Source: Chloracidobacterium sp. CP2_5A
GTDB taxonomy: Bacteria > Acidobacteriota > Blastocatellia > Chloracidobacteriales > Chloracidobacteriaceae
Assembly: GCA_002254845.1 (NCBI GenBank)
Contig: NKPT01000011.1
Location: 16,103 to 80,102, forward strand
DNA length: 64,000 bases
Reading direction: 5' to 3'
Shown here: one piece after another, positions 9,271 through 21,151 of the stretch
How the letters are laid out: each line of letters starts with the position of its first letter
How positions within the stretch are numbered: position 1 is the first letter of the stretch
Position numbers and translations under genes: made by a program
The notes under the pieces: generated by a model
Databases searched by the model: none
Seen by the model: only the letters and a program-made list of their open reading frames with translations
Told to the model about the DNA's origin: nothing

Positions 9271-10926
9271 ATGGCCATTTCCGTTGAAAAGCCTGGCAAC
9301 GTTGCCGCCGCGACTGTGGCGCAAGCTGCCGAAACCGCTCCGGCGCGCGCCCCGCGCTCGCCCGCCCCTCAATTGCCCAAGAAGCCGCGCAAGTCGGCCG
9401 CAGAGCGGGCCTTGGATACAACGCTTCGCTTTCTCAGCTCCGTCAAAGTCGGCGTGTTTTTGCTGGCCGTCCTGATTGTCGCCTCGGCGCTTGGCACGGT
9501 CATCATCCAAAAAGGAACGAACGGGTTCACGGAATATTACGCCAGTCTGCTTCCGGCCGAACGCGAGCTGTATGAGCTTCTCGGCTTGCTCGACATCTAC
9601 CATGCGCGTTGGTTCAACCTGCTGCTCTTGACGGTCAGCCTCAACATTGTCCTGGCATCAATTGACTACTTCCCGGCTGCGTGGCGCTATGTCAGCAAGC
9701 CGGTCGTCAAAATCAATCAGGCGTTTGTCAATCGTCAGCCATTTCGCCAGGTCGCCGTCGCCTTGGACGCTGAAACGGTATCTCGGAAACTCAAGGCCGT
9801 CGCGGCCGAACAGCTTCGTCCAGCGGCGCATCGCCTGTTGCCGGTGGGAGCGGTGTACCGAACGATTGAGACAGCCAATCCCCGCGACGGCAGCGTGACG
9901 ATTCTGACCGAGTGCCATGCGTGGAATCGGCTGACAGCGTACGCGGTTCACATCGCGCTGCTCACGATTTTTGGCGGCGCGCTGGTTGGCGGGCTGTTTG
10001 GCCACAAGGGCACGACGCGCATGGTTCCGGGGCAATCGGCGAACACGTTTGTGAGCTTTGGGGCGCCGGATGAGCCGCCCCAGGAGTTCGCCATGCCGTT
10101 CACGCTTGTGTGCACCGACATCGAGCAAAACCTGCTTGACCCGCGCAAGCCCGATTTGAGCGCGTCCAACACGCTCGACTGGCATACGCGGGCCATCGTC
10201 AAGGACGCGCAGCGCCAAGTTGAAATCCCCGCGCACATTCACCTCAACAACCCGTTTGACTACCGCGGCTACCGCTTTTTTCAAGCCAGCTTCGACAACT
10301 TCGGCAGCGCGCGCTCGGTCAGCATCGAGCTTCGCCCGGACGGAGGCGAGGCGGGCGCGACCTATGTCATCCGCCGCGAGCCGACCGACATTCCGGGGCT
10401 GGGACTGACGCGCCTGGCCGATTTCATCCCGGATGTCACCTTCCAGGGCGGTCGCGTCGCGAGCGCGAGCGGCGAGTATCGGCGGCCGATGGCTGTGCTG
10501 GACGTGCTCGGCGACAATCCGCGACAGCTTTACGCCTTCCCGGCCGAGGGGCTTGAAACCATTGGCAACGCGCCGTTTCTCAAAGCGAAAACCGAGGCTG
10601 GCGGCCTGCGGATTGTCATGACGGACTTTGAGAAGGTTTCGAGCGGTCACGTTCTGCAGGTCCAGTATGACCCTGGCGTGACCACGGTTTACCTTGGCTC
10701 GGCGATGCTCATCGTAGCGCTGTGGCTAGTGTTTTTCTTCGCGCATCAGCGGCTGTGGATCTTGCTGGAGCCGTTGTCGGATGGGACGACGCGCGTCAGC
10801 GTGGCGGGCCACGCGAACCGCAGTCGGCTCGCTTTTGAAAAGCGATTCCAGGCCGTGGCGGCGGTCTTGGGGCCGCCCGCTGGCGGCGTCCCGCAGGTCG
10901 AAGGGCGCCCCTCGGCGGCGGGCTAA
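9271..10926 (+). CDS. resB: Cytochrome c biogenesis protein ResB-like
   Basis: [74 protein letters not shown]; start MAISVEK at 9271. Confidence 0.9.
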   Translation: MAISVEKPGNVAAATVAQAAETAPARAPRSPAPQLPKKPRKSAAERALDTTLRFLSSVKVGVFLLAVLIVASALGTVIIQKGTNGFTEYYASLLPAERELYELLGLLDIYHARWFNLLLLTVSLNIVLASIDYFPAAWRYVSKPVVKINQAFVNRQPFRQVAVALDAETVSRKLKAVAAEQLRPAAHRLLPVGAVYRTIETANPRDGSVTILTECHAWNRLTAYAVHIALLTIFGGALVGGLFGHKGTTRMVPGQSANTFVSFGAPDEPPQEFAMPFTLVCTDIEQNLLDPRKPDLSASNTLDWHTRAIVKDAQRQVEIPAHIHLNNPFDYRGYRFFQASFDNFGSARSVSIELRPDGGEAGATYVIRREPTDIPGLGLTRLADFIPDVTFQGGRVASASGEYRRPMAVLDVLGDNPRQLYAFPAEGLETIGNAPFLKAKTEAGGLRIVMTDFEKVSSGHVLQVQYDPGVTTVYLGSAMLIVALWLVFFFAHQRLWILLEPLSDGTTRVSVAGHANRSRLAFEKRFQAVAAVLGPPAGGVPQVEGRPSAAG

Positions 10927-13900
10927 TGACAGGCGAACCAGTCATGGCCGAGTCTCAACTCAAAACCAAGCTCCGACAGTTATTCAAAGGGAGCGAAGCC
11001 GCTGAGGCGGAGCAACTCGCGCCCCGACTCGTTGGCATTCCGACGGAACGATTACTGTTCCTGATGAGCATTGGCGCGGGGCTGACCAGCCTATCGCCCC
11101 GCGCGGCGCTGGAGTTTTTCCGCGTAACGCCGGAAGTGGCGGCGCGACTGACATCATTTGAGCTTCAGGCGTGGGGCGAGTGCGGGAAGCGCCTTGCCGC
11201 TACCAACCTTGAAGCGGCGCAGGACTTCTTTCGGGTCAGCCCGAAGACGCTCGACGCGCTCTCGGCGGCCCACCGCCTAAGCGCCATTGTCCTGACGACG
11301 CGCCAGTCCACGCTCTCAACGCGCGCGGCGGTTGAGACCTTCAAGCTATTTCCGTCCGTCGCGGCCCAAATGGGCGAAACGCCGGCTTTTTCGCAGATGC
11401 TTTCCATCGCCAATGAAGTCGCCCGCCATTCCGTCCGCCATAGTCAGGATTTGCTGCGCCAATCGCCCGCGGTCTTCGCGCATATTGGCGCGTTTGACGC
11501 GCCCGACCAGTCGCTCCTCAATCGCCTCGTTGAAATGACGGCGGCCTTCGCCTATCGGGCAGGCGGCGCGGCGGCTGAGTTTTTTCTTGCCATTCCAAGC
11601 TTCCTTGATCGCCAGACGCGCTCCCGCCTTCCCGATCTGCTTGATCATACGCAGTCTTTTCTGGAGCGCGGCGGCAGCTTGGCGCTCCATTACCTGCGAG
11701 CGGCGGCGGCGGTGGTCAAGCAGACGGGCGACCGCGGCTACGTTGCTTGGCGGCGCTTGGCGCTCGCGATTTGCGCACAAGGCAACCCGAGCAGCTATCA
11801 GTTTTTGAAGCTAACGCCGGAGGTCATCGCCGCGCTGGCGACGGCCGGCGGCGAGCGCAAAAGCCTGCCGGCGGCATTTGTTTTACTCTGCGACACCGTG
11901 GCGGACATCGACCGGGTTGATCGCGCCGCCGCCTTGGAGTGCTTCAAGTCCGCCCCGCTGGCGCTACGTCAGGCTGACATTGAAAGCTTCCGCGACTGGG
12001 CGATCGCGGGACTCGCTCGCCACCGGCAGGATAGTCGGGCCGTCCAGGCTTACTATGGCTTGCAATCCCGCGCGAGCCGGGAGGCGCTCGACGGCGGGCG
12101 GCGACTGACTGGACTCTCCCTCACTGCCGTAGCCCCGATTCTGCAACTTTACGTGGAGGGCTTGACCGGTCGCGCCGTCACCGTGGCGTCGATTTCCGGC
12201 GCGGTGGAGCAAGCGCCGATTGGCGATGGTCAAGCGATTCAGCTCCCCAGCCGCGTGAGCGACTTTGAGGACGAGGAATCGAACTTTCGCCTCTACAAAG
12301 CCCTTGCCGCCCATGGCGCGGGCCAGATTGAATATGGCACGCATGCGGCTGATACGCCCGCCCTCATCGCGTTGTATGAGGACTTCCGATTGACTTTTCA
12401 GGGGGGGCAGCGGACGCCGCGCCGCGAGCCAATCACCTACCGCGTCCTGCTGCGTCAGTTTCCGGATCCGGTCACGGCGACCCGCATTTTCGCCATGCTC
12501 GAAAACGCCCGCATTGACCGCCGATTACGCCACGCCTACCGCGGCATCCGGCGCGATCTGGATTTCGTCGCTGGGCGGCTGCGGGCGACGCGCCCGGATT
12601 TGACGCAGCTGCCGCCGGAAAGCCAATGGATGGAGGCGCTCTTTCAGATTGCGCTGTGCGGTGGGGTTGACGCCGCGGCGCGTCAGACGCTGCCCGGCAT
12701 TATCGCTTCGCTCGAACATATCACCTCGGCTCACCTTGACAGCCCAGCGGCTGAACTCGCCGACACGCTGCTGGCGACCCGGCGCATCTATGAGCTGATT
12801 GAGCGGTACCAACGGGGCGATGACCCGCAAAACGCCCTGACGCAGGCGACTGAGCCAAGCGACGCCGCGCCGGGCGAGGCCAGCATATCCGAAGCCCTGG
12901 CTGAGCCAAGCGCTTCCGAGTCGCTGTCATCCCCGCCGCAGCCGGGCCAAAGCTTTGAAGCTTGGGCGCAGGAGCGCTCGACGCCGCCGCTGCGCGACGT
13001 GGCGGCGCAGCTTTCGCGTCAAGGCGCGCCAGCCCAAGAACAGACGCTGGAATCGGATGATCGGGCCTTTCTCTATGACGAATGGGACCGCGAGCTGAAC
13101 GACTACCGCGTGGAGTGGTGCCGGGTGGTCGAGCGCCGGCCAACGGCAGGGACGCGCGCTTTCGTCGAGCTGACCCGGACGCGCCACCAGGGATTGATTT
13201 CATCCATTCGCCATCAGTTCCAACTGATGAAGCCCGAAGCCTTTCGGCGCGTCACCGGCGAGCTGGATGGCGAAATCTTTGACCTTGAAGCTGTTGTAGA
13301 TCGCTGCATTGACCGCCGCGCCTCGCTTGCGGGAGATGAGCGGATTTATATCAAGCGCCTGCGGCGCGCGCGCAACGTCGCGGTCGCGTTCTTGCTGGAT
13401 ATGTCAAGCTCAACGGCCCGCGCCATGACGCGCCACCCGAAGATGCCTTACAGCCGTCCGGGACAGCGCATCATTGACATTGAAAAAGAGGGGCTGGTCA
13501 TCATGAACGAGGCGCTGGAAGCTGTGGGCGACAGCTACGCCATCTATGGCTTCACGAGCGAGGGTCGGCGAAACGTCCGCTTTTATGTCGTGAAAGACTT
13601 TGACGAGCGCTACAACGCCGACATTGAAGCGCGGATTGGCGGTATTACCTACCAGAACAACACCCGATTGGGCGCGGCCGTGCGTCATGCGGCGACCAAG
13701 CTCGGCGCGCGCGAGGCGCGAACCAAGCTCCTGATTTTGCTTTCCGACGGTCGCCCGTATGACCATGACTATGGCGACGCCCGCTATGCGCGGGAGGATA
13801 GCAAGCAGGCGCTGACTGACGCCCGTCAATCCGGCATCACGCCGTTTTGCATCACCATCGAGCGCGACGCTGATCGCGAGCTCAAGGAGCTTTACGGCGA

Positions 13901-13979
13901 CGTTGGCTACACGGTGATTGACGACGTGCTGAGCCTGCCGGAGAAGCTGCCGGGCATCTACCGTCGGCTGACCGCCTGA
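10926..13979 (+). CDS. NorD/CbbO-like VWA protein with N-terminal helical repeat region
   Basis: C-terminal VWA with [57 protein letters not shown]-terminal recurring FFRVTPEV-type motifs. TAATG overlap with resB stop. Confidence 0.82.
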   Translation: MTGEPVMAESQLKTKLRQLFKGSEAAEAEQLAPRLVGIPTERLLFLMSIGAGLTSLSPRAALEFFRVTPEVAARLTSFELQAWGECGKRLAATNLEAAQDFFRVSPKTLDALSAAHRLSAIVLTTRQSTLSTRAAVETFKLFPSVAAQMGETPAFSQMLSIANEVARHSVRHSQDLLRQSPAVFAHIGAFDAPDQSLLNRLVEMTAAFAYRAGGAAAEFFLAIPSFLDRQTRSRLPDLLDHTQSFLERGGSLALHYLRAAAAVVKQTGDRGYVAWRRLALAICAQGNPSSYQFLKLTPEVIAALATAGGERKSLPAAFVLLCDTVADIDRVDRAAALECFKSAPLALRQADIESFRDWAIAGLARHRQDSRAVQAYYGLQSRASREALDGGRRLTGLSLTAVAPILQLYVEGLTGRAVTVASISGAVEQAPIGDGQAIQLPSRVSDFEDEESNFRLYKALAAHGAGQIEYGTHAADTPALIALYEDFRLTFQGGQRTPRREPITYRVLLRQFPDPVTATRIFAMLENARIDRRLRHAYRGIRRDLDFVAGRLRATRPDLTQLPPESQWMEALFQIALCGGVDAAARQTLPGIIASLEHITSAHLDSPAAELADTLLATRRIYELIERYQRGDDPQNALTQATEPSDAAPGEASISEALAEPSASESLSSPPQPGQSFEAWAQERSTPPLRDVAAQLSRQGAPAQEQTLESDDRAFLYDEWDRELNDYRVEWCRVVERRPTAGTRAFVELTRTRHQGLISSIRHQFQLMKPEAFRRVTGELDGEIFDLEAVVDRCIDRRASLAGDERIYIKRLRRARNVAVAFLLDMSSSTARAMTRHPKMPYSRPGQRIIDIEKEGLVIMNEALEAVGDSYAIYGFTSEGRRNVRFYVVKDFDERYNADIEARIGGITYQNNTRLGAAVRHAATKLGAREARTKLLILLSDGRPYDHDYGDARYAREDSKQALTDARQSGITPFCITIERDADRELKELYGDVGYTVIDDVLSLPEKLPGIYRRLTA

Positions 13980-13981
13980 GG

Positions 13982-14452
13982 ATGCGCCTAACGATTGTTT
14001 CAGGCGGGCAAACCGGCGTGGATCGGGCGGCGCTCGATGCCGCGCGGGCGGTTGGGCTAGCCTGCGCTGGCTGGTGTCCGAAGGGACGCTGGACCGAAGA
14101 CGGGCCGCTCCCGCTGGCGTATCCGCTGGCGGAAACGCCGGACGCCGATCCCGTGCAGAGGACGGCGTGGAATGTCCGCGATAGCGACGGGACGCTGGCG
14201 CTGATCGAGGACGAGCTGCGCGGCGGAACGCATTTTGCAATCCAGCGCGCGCTGCGGCTCGGCAAGCCCTGCGCGGTGGTCACGCTGCAACTGCCTGACG
14301 CCGCCCCGCTCATTCTGGATTGGATAAGCCGCGCGCGGCCGGCGCGGCTCAACGTGGCCGGACCGCGCGAAAGCGAGCAGCCCGGCATTTATGCGCGCAG
14401 CCGCGCCCTCTTGACGCGGGTCTTCGCTTTGGCGAAAGTCCTGCCCCCGTAA
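13982..14452 (+). CDS. cpYpsA/SLOG-superfamily 'molybdenum carrier'-type protein
   Basis: [43 protein letters not shown] ([14 protein letters not shown] and GWCPKGR signatures). Confidence 0.82.
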   Translation: MRLTIVSGGQTGVDRAALDAARAVGLACAGWCPKGRWTEDGPLPLAYPLAETPDADPVQRTAWNVRDSDGTLALIEDELRGGTHFAIQRALRLGKPCAVVTLQLPDAAPLILDWISRARPARLNVAGPRESEQPGIYARSRALLTRVFALAKVLPP

Positions 14453-14504
14453 CCCTTTCCCGCTGGCGCGCCCGGCGCGCCAGTCTCCCTCGCTTTCAAG
14501 CCTG

Positions 14505-15467
14505 ATGCTTGCCAACCATCCCGCCCCGCCTTTGTTGCAGGTTGAGCGCTTAGTCAAGCGATTCCCGGTTTCCGGGGGCGCGGTCAAGGCGGTTGACGAG
14601 GTTAGCTTCACGCTGCGAGCTGGCGAGACGTTCGGGTTGGTTGGCGAATCCGGCTGCGGCAAGACCACCATCGGGCGCGCGATTTTGCGCCTCATCGAGC
14701 CGTCGAGCGGAAGCGTCATTTTCCAGGGGCGCGACTTGCTGCGGCTGAAGTCGGCGGAGCTTCGCCGGGCGCGCCGCGATATGCAGATTGTCTTCCAGGA
14801 TCCTTACGCCTCGCTCAATCCGCGCATGCGCGTTGGCGACGCCATCGCCGAGCCGTTCATCATTCACGACATCGGCGATCCGCAGTCGCGGCGCGAGCAA
14901 GTCGCCGACCTGCTGCGCATCGTCGGGCTGGACCCAGACTATGCGAGCCGCTATCCGCATGAGTTTTCCGGCGGACAGCGGCAGCGCATCGGCATTGCGC
15001 GGGCGCTGGCGCTGAAACCCAAGTTTATCGTGGCGGACGAGCCGGTTTCGGCGCTCGACGTCTCCGTCCAGGCGCAAGTCATTAACCTGCTCGCCGACCT
15101 CCGCGAGCAGTTCGGCCTCACCTATCTTTTCATCTCGCACGGACTGGCCGTGGTGGAGCATTTCTGCACGCAAGTCGGCGTGATGTATCTCGGCAGGCTT
15201 GTCGAAATCGCCCCGACGCGTCGATTGTTCGCTCAACCGCGTCATCCCTACACGCAGGCGCTGCTGGAAAGCATCCCGGTTCCCGACCCGACCCGACGCA
15301 AGACGCATGCGCCGCTTTCCGGCGATGTGCCGAGTCCGCTGTCGCCGCCGGCGGGCTGTCGGTTTCACCCGCGCTGTCCGATTGCCGTTGAGGAATGCCG
15401 TCGCCAGTCGCCGCCGCTCCGCGATCTGGACAACGGTCATCAGGTCGCCTGCTGGCTGGCGGACTGA
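14505..15467 (+). CDS. Oligopeptide/dipeptide ABC transporter ATP-binding protein (OppF/DppF type)
   Basis: [98 protein letters not shown]. Confidence 0.93.
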   Translation: MLANHPAPPLLQVERLVKRFPVSGGAVKAVDEVSFTLRAGETFGLVGESGCGKTTIGRAILRLIEPSSGSVIFQGRDLLRLKSAELRRARRDMQIVFQDPYASLNPRMRVGDAIAEPFIIHDIGDPQSRREQVADLLRIVGLDPDYASRYPHEFSGGQRQRIGIARALALKPKFIVADEPVSALDVSVQAQVINLLADLREQFGLTYLFISHGLAVVEHFCTQVGVMYLGRLVEIAPTRRLFAQPRHPYTQALLESIPVPDPTRRKTHAPLSGDVPSPLSPPAGCRFHPRCPIAVEECRRQSPPLRDLDNGHQVACWLAD

Positions 15468-15487
15468 GGACGGCGCTTTCGGACGCG

Positions 15488-15506
15488 CTTTGAGAACTTT
15501 GAGAAC
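15488..15506. repeat. CTTTGAGAA x2, period 9
   Basis: CTTTGAGAACTTTGAGAAC just downstream of the OppF-like gene. Confidence 0.85.
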
Positions 15507-15574
15507 TAGTGTATGGATGCGGACGCCTGCGCTAGAGTCAGTGAACTGTCTTGATACGCACCTGAGGTATCGCC

Positions 15575-17863
15575 ATGAACCGCCGCCAGGCCGCGCTGGA
15601 TTACCATGCCCAGGGACGCCACGGAAAAATCGAGGTCGTCCCGACCAAACCCTGTTTGACGCAACGCGACTTGTCGCTCGCTTACTCGCCGGGCGTTGCC
15701 GAGCCGTGCCTTGAAATCGCCCGCGATCCGGCGACAGCCTACGCCTACACGGCAAAAGGCAATCTCGTGGCCGTGGTCTCGAACGGGACGGCGGTGCTTG
15801 GTCTCGGCAACATCGGGGCGCTGGCCGGCAAGCCGGTCATGGAAGGCAAGGGCGTCTTGTTCAAGCGATTCGCCGACATTGACGTTTTCGATTTGGAGCT
15901 GGCGACCGAGGACCCGGAGGAGCTGATTAGAACGCTCAAAATCCTCGAGCCGACCTTTGGCGGCATCAATCTTGAGGACATCAAGGCGCCGGAGTGCTTT
16001 TACATTGAGCGCCGGTTGCGCGAGGAGCTTGAAATCCCGGTTTTTCATGACGACCAGCACGGCACGGCCATCATCTCCAGCGCCGCCATCGTCAACGCGC
16101 TGGAACTCGTGGGGAAATCGCTCGACAGCGTCAAAATTGTGTTTTCCGGGGCCGGAGCCAGCGCAATGGGGTGCGCTCGGATGTACAAGAAATTCGGCGT
16201 CCGGCCGGAAAACATCCTCATGTGCGACACCAAGGGCGTCATCTATCGCGGGCGGACGGAAGGCATGAACGAGCACAAAGCCGAGTTCGCCGTCGAAACC
16301 GACGCCCGGACGCTGGCCGACGCGCTTCGCGGGGCGGATGTTTTCGTCGGGCTTTCAGCCAAGGGCATGGTGACGGCCGAGATGCTCAAAGCGATGGCCG
16401 AGCGCCCGGTGGTGCTCGCGATGGCGAACCCGGACCCGGAAATCAGCTACGAGGAAGCCATTGCCGCGCGGCCTGACTGCATTATGGGGACCGGACGGAG
16501 CGACTATCCCAATCAAGTCAACAATGTGCTTGGGTTTCCCTTTATTTTTCGCGGCGCGCTGGACGCCCGCGCGCGGACGATTACGGACGGCATGATGATG
16601 GCGGCGGCGCGCGCGCTGGCGGCGCTCGCCAAGCAGGACGTGCCGGAAGCGGTGGCCAAAGCCTACGGCGTCTCGCACTTGGTTTTTGGTCCCGACTACA
16701 TTATTCCCAAGCCGTTTGACTACCGGGTGTTGATCTGGGTCGCCTCGGCCGTCGCGGAAGCCGCGATGCGCGATGGCGTGGCGCAGCTTCCGCTTGACTT
16801 GGAGGCGTACCGCGAGGAGCTTGCCAACCGACTAGGCAAGTCGCGCGAAACGCTGCGCATTATGTTCACCAAGGCGCGTCGCGCGCCGAAGCGGGTCGTC
16901 CTGCCGGAAGGCGACGACGACCGCGTGATTCGCGCCGCCGCCGCGCTGGCCGAAGATCACATCGCCCGCCCCATTCTGCTGGGCGATCCAGCGTTCATTC
17001 GCTCGCGCGCGGAAACGCTGCGACTGACCTTTGACCAGATTGAAATCATCTCGCCCAAGACTTCCGAGCGATTCGAGGACTATGCCGAGGCGCTGCATCG
17101 GCTGCGTCAGCGCAAGGGGCTGACGCGGGTTGGCGCGCGTCAAATGCTCAAGCGCGCCAACTACTTTGGCGCGATGATGGTGAGGCGCGGCGACGCGGAC
17201 GCGCTGGTGACAGGCGTGACCAGCGCCTACGCGGAAGCCCTCAAGCCGCTGCTGCGGGTGCTTGGCGCGGCCAGCGGCGTCCGGCGCGTCATGGGGCTGC
17301 ACCTGATGCTGGCTAAAAACCGCGCCTACTTCTTTGCCGATACCACTGTCAACATCGAGCCGACGGCGGAAGACCTGGCCGATATCGCCATTCATGCCGC
17401 CCGCGAGGCGGAACAGTTCGGCATTGAGCCGCGCGTCGCCTTGCTGTCATTTTCAACCTTCGGCAGCGTCCGGCACCCATTGGCGGAGAAGGTTCGGCTG
17501 GCGGTCGACTTGGCCCGGCAAAAACAGCCGTCGCTCATTATTGACGGCGAAGTCATGGCCGATGTCGCGCTGTCGTCCGAGCAACTGACGCGCGACTACC
17601 CGTTCGCCGCGCTGGGCGACAAGCGGACGACGGTGCTGGTCTTCCCTGACCTTCAGTCAGCCAATATCGCCTACAAGCTGCTGGCGACGCTGGGCGGCGC
17701 CGAAGCGGTTGGCCCGATTTTGATGGGGCTGTCGTACCCGGCGCATGTCCTGCCCAACAACGCTGAGGTCAAGGACATCATCAACTTGGCGGCCATCGCC
17801 GTCGTGGACGCGCAGGAGCGCCAGCGCCAGCCGGCGGCCTACGCCGCTGGACGGATGTGGTGA
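15575..17863 (+). CDS. maeB: NADP-dependent malic enzyme with C-terminal phosphotransacetylase-like domain
   Basis: [54 protein letters not shown]-terminal PTA-like [19 protein letters not shown]. Confidence 0.93.
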   Translation: MNRRQAALDYHAQGRHGKIEVVPTKPCLTQRDLSLAYSPGVAEPCLEIARDPATAYAYTAKGNLVAVVSNGTAVLGLGNIGALAGKPVMEGKGVLFKRFADIDVFDLELATEDPEELIRTLKILEPTFGGINLEDIKAPECFYIERRLREELEIPVFHDDQHGTAIISSAAIVNALELVGKSLDSVKIVFSGAGASAMGCARMYKKFGVRPENILMCDTKGVIYRGRTEGMNEHKAEFAVETDARTLADALRGADVFVGLSAKGMVTAEMLKAMAERPVVLAMANPDPEISYEEAIAARPDCIMGTGRSDYPNQVNNVLGFPFIFRGALDARARTITDGMMMAAARALAALAKQDVPEAVAKAYGVSHLVFGPDYIIPKPFDYRVLIWVASAVAEAAMRDGVAQLPLDLEAYREELANRLGKSRETLRIMFTKARRAPKRVVLPEGDDDRVIRAAAALAEDHIARPILLGDPAFIRSRAETLRLTFDQIEIISPKTSERFEDYAEALHRLRQRKGLTRVGARQMLKRANYFGAMMVRRGDADALVTGVTSAYAEALKPLLRVLGAASGVRRVMGLHLMLAKNRAYFFADTTVNIEPTAEDLADIAIHAAREAEQFGIEPRVALLSFSTFGSVRHPLAEKVRLAVDLARQKQPSLIIDGEVMADVALSSEQLTRDYPFAALGDKRTTVLVFPDLQSANIAYKLLATLGGAEAVGPILMGLSYPAHVLPNNAEVKDIINLAAIAVVDAQERQRQPAAYAAGRMW

Positions 17864-18075
17864 GTTGGGACGGCTCGGAAGCCGCTCCCGCCAAGTCGGC
17901 GCGGGAAGGGCGCCGTCCGCGGACGACCTCAGCCTCGCCGCCGCTCCGCTTTTGCGGAAGGCGATCGTCGCCCGGCTCGTCAGCTTGCGCCGCCATCAAT
18001 CAGCTTATGCCGCCGCGCCCCATCCCGGCGCGGAGCGGGCAAGTCGCCGAACGCTTCAATCAAGCTCGCCATAGG

Positions 18076-18105
18076 ACGCCGCCAGCCGGAAACGCCGCCA
18101 GCCGG
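18076..18105. repeat. ACGCCGCCAGCCGG x2, period 16
   Basis: Copies 18076-18089 and 18092-18105 downstream of maeB. Confidence 0.85.
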
Positions 18106-18308
18106 CTTCCAGGGCCTGATCCAGGCAACGCCGAGCTTCAATCTTCGCGAAATCCAGATGCGCTCGATCTAGCCGCGCGCGCCCGGCTTCAAGGGCGATA
18201 CCGCTTTTCAGCGGAGCGCGCGTGAAGTGGTAAACTGTGACGGGCTAGCGCAAAAAGATCCTCGCCTGACGCGCTCGAAAGAGAAGTCAAAAGAGAGGGA
18301 GCTTCCTC

Positions 18309-18932
18309 GTGATCAAGTTTTTAGTAACGGGTTTCGAGCCGTTCGCCGAGTTTTCCGTCAATCCGACCCAGACGCTGGCGCTGATGGCCGAGGCGCCAGC
18401 GGGCGTCCAGTTGGCGCGGCTCGTTCTGCCGGTTATCGTTGGGGAATGCGTCGCGCAAATGCTACAGGCGATTGACGCGGAGCAGCCGGCGGCGGCCATT
18501 TCACTCGGACTGGCCGCCGGTCGCAAAATCGTGTCGCTGGAACGGCTCGCCATCAACTGCGACGACTTTGAGCGGCCGGACAATGCCGGGAATACTCGCC
18601 GGGATGAGCGGATCGTCCCAAACGGCGCGCTTGCCCTGCCGACTACGCTGCCGATTCGCCAAATGGAAGCCGCCCTTCGGAGCGACGGCATTCCGGTCGA
18701 GATTTCCTATTCCGCCGGGACGTACGTTTGCAATCATCTCTTCTATGGCGTTCAATCCGAGTTGTTCCGGCGGGGACGGCCGTGCCGGTACGGGTTCGCG
18801 CACCTGCCGCCGACGCCGGACATGGATCCGGAAGGTCTCCCGCTTGAGACGCAACTGCGCGCCGTGAAGCGGCTCTTCGAGACGTTGCGCGACACGGCGA
18901 AAGGGGACGACTGGTCAAGCCTCCCGCTCTAA
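18309..18932 (+). CDS. pcp: Pyroglutamyl-peptidase I
   Basis: TGFEPFAEFSVNPTQTL, SLGLAAGRKIVSLERLAIN, TYVCNHLFYG, YGFAHLPPTP; Glu/Cys/His catalytic residues present. Confidence 0.93.
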   Translation: MIKFLVTGFEPFAEFSVNPTQTLALMAEAPAGVQLARLVLPVIVGECVAQMLQAIDAEQPAAAISLGLAAGRKIVSLERLAINCDDFERPDNAGNTRRDERIVPNGALALPTTLPIRQMEAALRSDGIPVEISYSAGTYVCNHLFYGVQSELFRRGRPCRYGFAHLPPTPDMDPEGLPLETQLRAVKRLFETLRDTAKGDDWSSLPL

Positions 18933-19054
18933 AGCCGGGCGATTGGGCTGGGGTTAGCAAAGCCGTCCGGACGCGATAGACTAGACATGGCCGCAAGGCA
19001 AACGCCTCTCCCTAGCAGAGCGCTTGACAGAGCAGAAAGCGGTTGAACTCGGCG

Positions 19055-20053
19055 ATGATTTCAGGCAGCGCGCTCGCGGGCATTACACTGAACGACAGAT
19101 ACGAGGCGCTGACAAGGGTTCATACCAGCGCGGGGGCGACGGTTTACCAGGGGCGCGACCTCCAGACCGGCCGCTTGGTCGCCATCAAAGCGATCTCGCA
19201 GCACGAGCTTGGGAGGTATCATGACGCTGTCCTGCGCTTCCGCCGCGAGATAGCTTTACTAGCCAGAATTCGCCACCCAAACATTATTGAGATTTACGAC
19301 CGCGGAGAAACGCCCTATGGCATTGTCTATTTTGTCACTGAGTGGCTTGATGGGCGACCGCTCCTCGACGAGCTGGACCAAGCTGGTCAGCTTCCGCTAA
19401 CGCGCATCCAGTCCATTTTCGCTCCGCTTTGCGACGCCGTGGACGCCCTGCACCAAGCCAGCCTCATTCACCGCGATCTGAAGCCGGGCAACGTCTTCCT
19501 CAGCCTGACCGAAGACGGACGAGAGCGGGTCACGCTGCTTGATTTTGGCATCGCTAAGCCGGCTTCGGGCTGGACGGGCGACAACTTTGAGATTTCAGGC
19601 GAAAGCCTCACCGTGGGGACGCCGGAATACATGAGCCCCGAGCAGTGCGGCGAGCAAGCGTTGACCGCGGCCAGCGACATTTACAGCCTTGGCGTTTTGC
19701 TCTACCGCATGCTCGCGGGCCGTCCGCCCTTTGTCGGGCCGGCGCAGTACGTCATGGCCCGGCACATCGCCGCCGCGCCGCCGCCAATTCGTCTTCGTCG
19801 CCCGCATTTGCCGGAAGTCATTGTATCGGTTGTTTCCCGCGCTATGGCCAAATCCCCGCCGGAGCGATTTCCATCGGCGGGCGACCTGCGCGCCGCTTTT
19901 GACGCGGCCGCCGCCGAGGTCGGTCAGGATATTCTCTACCAGCGCCCGCAGGCGCCGGAGACAGATGAAGCGGGCGACTGGCATCGCACGAAAATGGCGG
20001 CGGTCGAGCCGGAAGCGCGGAGCGCCGAAGCCAGCCGCAAAGCGGCTCTTTGA
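19055..20053 (+). CDS. Ser/Thr protein kinase, canonical motifs
   Basis: VAIKAI, LIHRDLKPGNVFL, LLDFGIAKP, VGTPEYMSPEQ; ATG at 19055 or upstream TTG at 19043. Confidence 0.93.
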   Translation: MISGSALAGITLNDRYEALTRVHTSAGATVYQGRDLQTGRLVAIKAISQHELGRYHDAVLRFRREIALLARIRHPNIIEIYDRGETPYGIVYFVTEWLDGRPLLDELDQAGQLPLTRIQSIFAPLCDAVDALHQASLIHRDLKPGNVFLSLTEDGRERVTLLDFGIAKPASGWTGDNFEISGESLTVGTPEYMSPEQCGEQALTAASDIYSLGVLLYRMLAGRPPFVGPAQYVMARHIAAAPPPIRLRRPHLPEVIVSVVSRAMAKSPPERFPSAGDLRAAFDAAAAEVGQDILYQRPQAPETDEAGDWHRTKMAAVEPEARSAEASRKAAL

Positions 20054-20078
20054 AACAGACTCTTCTTGAAACAGACTC
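20050..20078. repeat. TTGAAACAGACTC x2 spanning the kinase stop codon (period 16)
   Basis: Copies 20050-20062 and 20066-20078; TGA stop at 20051-20053. Confidence 0.9.
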
Positions 20079-20090
20079 GCCGCGGCAGGC

Positions 20091-20870
20091 TTAGGACTCA
20101 TACACATTGGCGCGCGCGATCTTGTCGTAAAGCTGCTGCCGCTCCGAGTCAAAGAGCAGCCACAAGTTCAGCAAGATGCAAATGTTGTTGAAGAGTCCTT
20201 TGAGAAACTCGCGCAGAATCGCCATGCCAAAGCTGAGATATTCGCCATCCTCGCGCAGCACCACGGTGCCAACGATTTTCTTTCCAGGCGACGCGCCGCT
20301 CTTGCTTGTCATGTAGGCCGACAGCAGCAAGTAAGCGATGATCCCGATGTAAATCAGAAGTCTCCCCCCAGCGGCTTGCCCGACAGGGACTTCCCCGCCC
20401 TGACCGGCGCCGGCAACAATGGCCATCACGTAAATGAGCATGCCCGGCAGAGCGCATAGCGCCGAGAAAAACCCATCCAAAACCGAGCCTAGGAAGCGCT
20501 TCCCCAGACCAGCGACCACGCCCAGCGACCGAGCGTGCATCAGCGGCGCATAGCCGACCTGCCCATAGGCAGGCGCGTAGGGGTTGGGAGGCGGAGCGTA
20601 GGGCGCTGGCGGCGGATACGATGGGGCGGCATAGGGCGACGCCCCCATCCCGCCGCCGGTCAGCGGCAGCGCCGTCGCGCCGGGCGGAAACCAAGCTTGC
20701 AGCTCGGGAATTTGACCGGCGGCGCCCCAGCCAAGGCCGGGCTGAAAAACCTGATCCGTAGGCAAAACGCGCCCTTCGCGAACCCACTGCTTGAGTTCTT
20801 CAGGGTTGGTTTCGTAAGTTTGTTCCTGAACAACGACGCGCCACGTCATCATAGTAAGCGGACCTTTCAA
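20091..20870 (-). CDS. GYF_2-like plus RDD-family membrane protein
   Basis: N-terminal TWRVVVQEQTYETNPEELKQWVREGRVLPTDQVFQPG, Pro/Tyr-rich linker, C-terminal membrane part GLGKRFLGSVLDGFFSAL...SKSGASPGKKIVGTVVLREDG. Confidence 0.8.
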   Translation of the reverse strand: MKGPLTMMTWRVVVQEQTYETNPEELKQWVREGRVLPTDQVFQPGLGWGAAGQIPELQAWFPPGATALPLTGGGMGASPYAAPSYPPPAPYAPPPNPYAPAYGQVGYAPLMHARSLGVVAGLGKRFLGSVLDGFFSALCALPGMLIYVMAIVAGAGQGGEVPVGQAAGGRLLIYIGIIAYLLLSAYMTSKSGASPGKKIVGTVVLREDGEYLSFGMAILREFLKGLFNNICILLNLWLLFDSERQQLYDKIARANVYES

Positions 20871-21151
20871 AGGCTTGTCTCATCCCGCCCGGGATGAGCT
20901 TCGAGCGGCTGGGCCAGCGCGGAACGAGCAGATTTCAATACAAGCCCGCGTATCGTAGCGTACAAGCCTTGCGCGTCAATCTGGTCGTCAAGCGAATCCC
21001 CTGCGAAACGCTCAATTGCGTTCCGGCCGAGCATTCGTATAATAGTAGACTTCCCTTACGGGGAGCGCATCTGCCAGCATGCTGCCGGAAAGCCCGCTGC
21101 CTGACGCGCGACGCGGGACGGCCGCCACTTCTTAAGGACTCATACGCAACC

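Noticed and set aside
14505-15467. Considered a full peptide ABC transporter locus
   Set aside because: Only one ATP-binding subunit is present; no permease or binding protein next to it.
14550-15755. 401-aa minus-strand ORF
   Set aside because: Antisense to the OppF-like ATPase and maeB start; GC-rich frame artefact.
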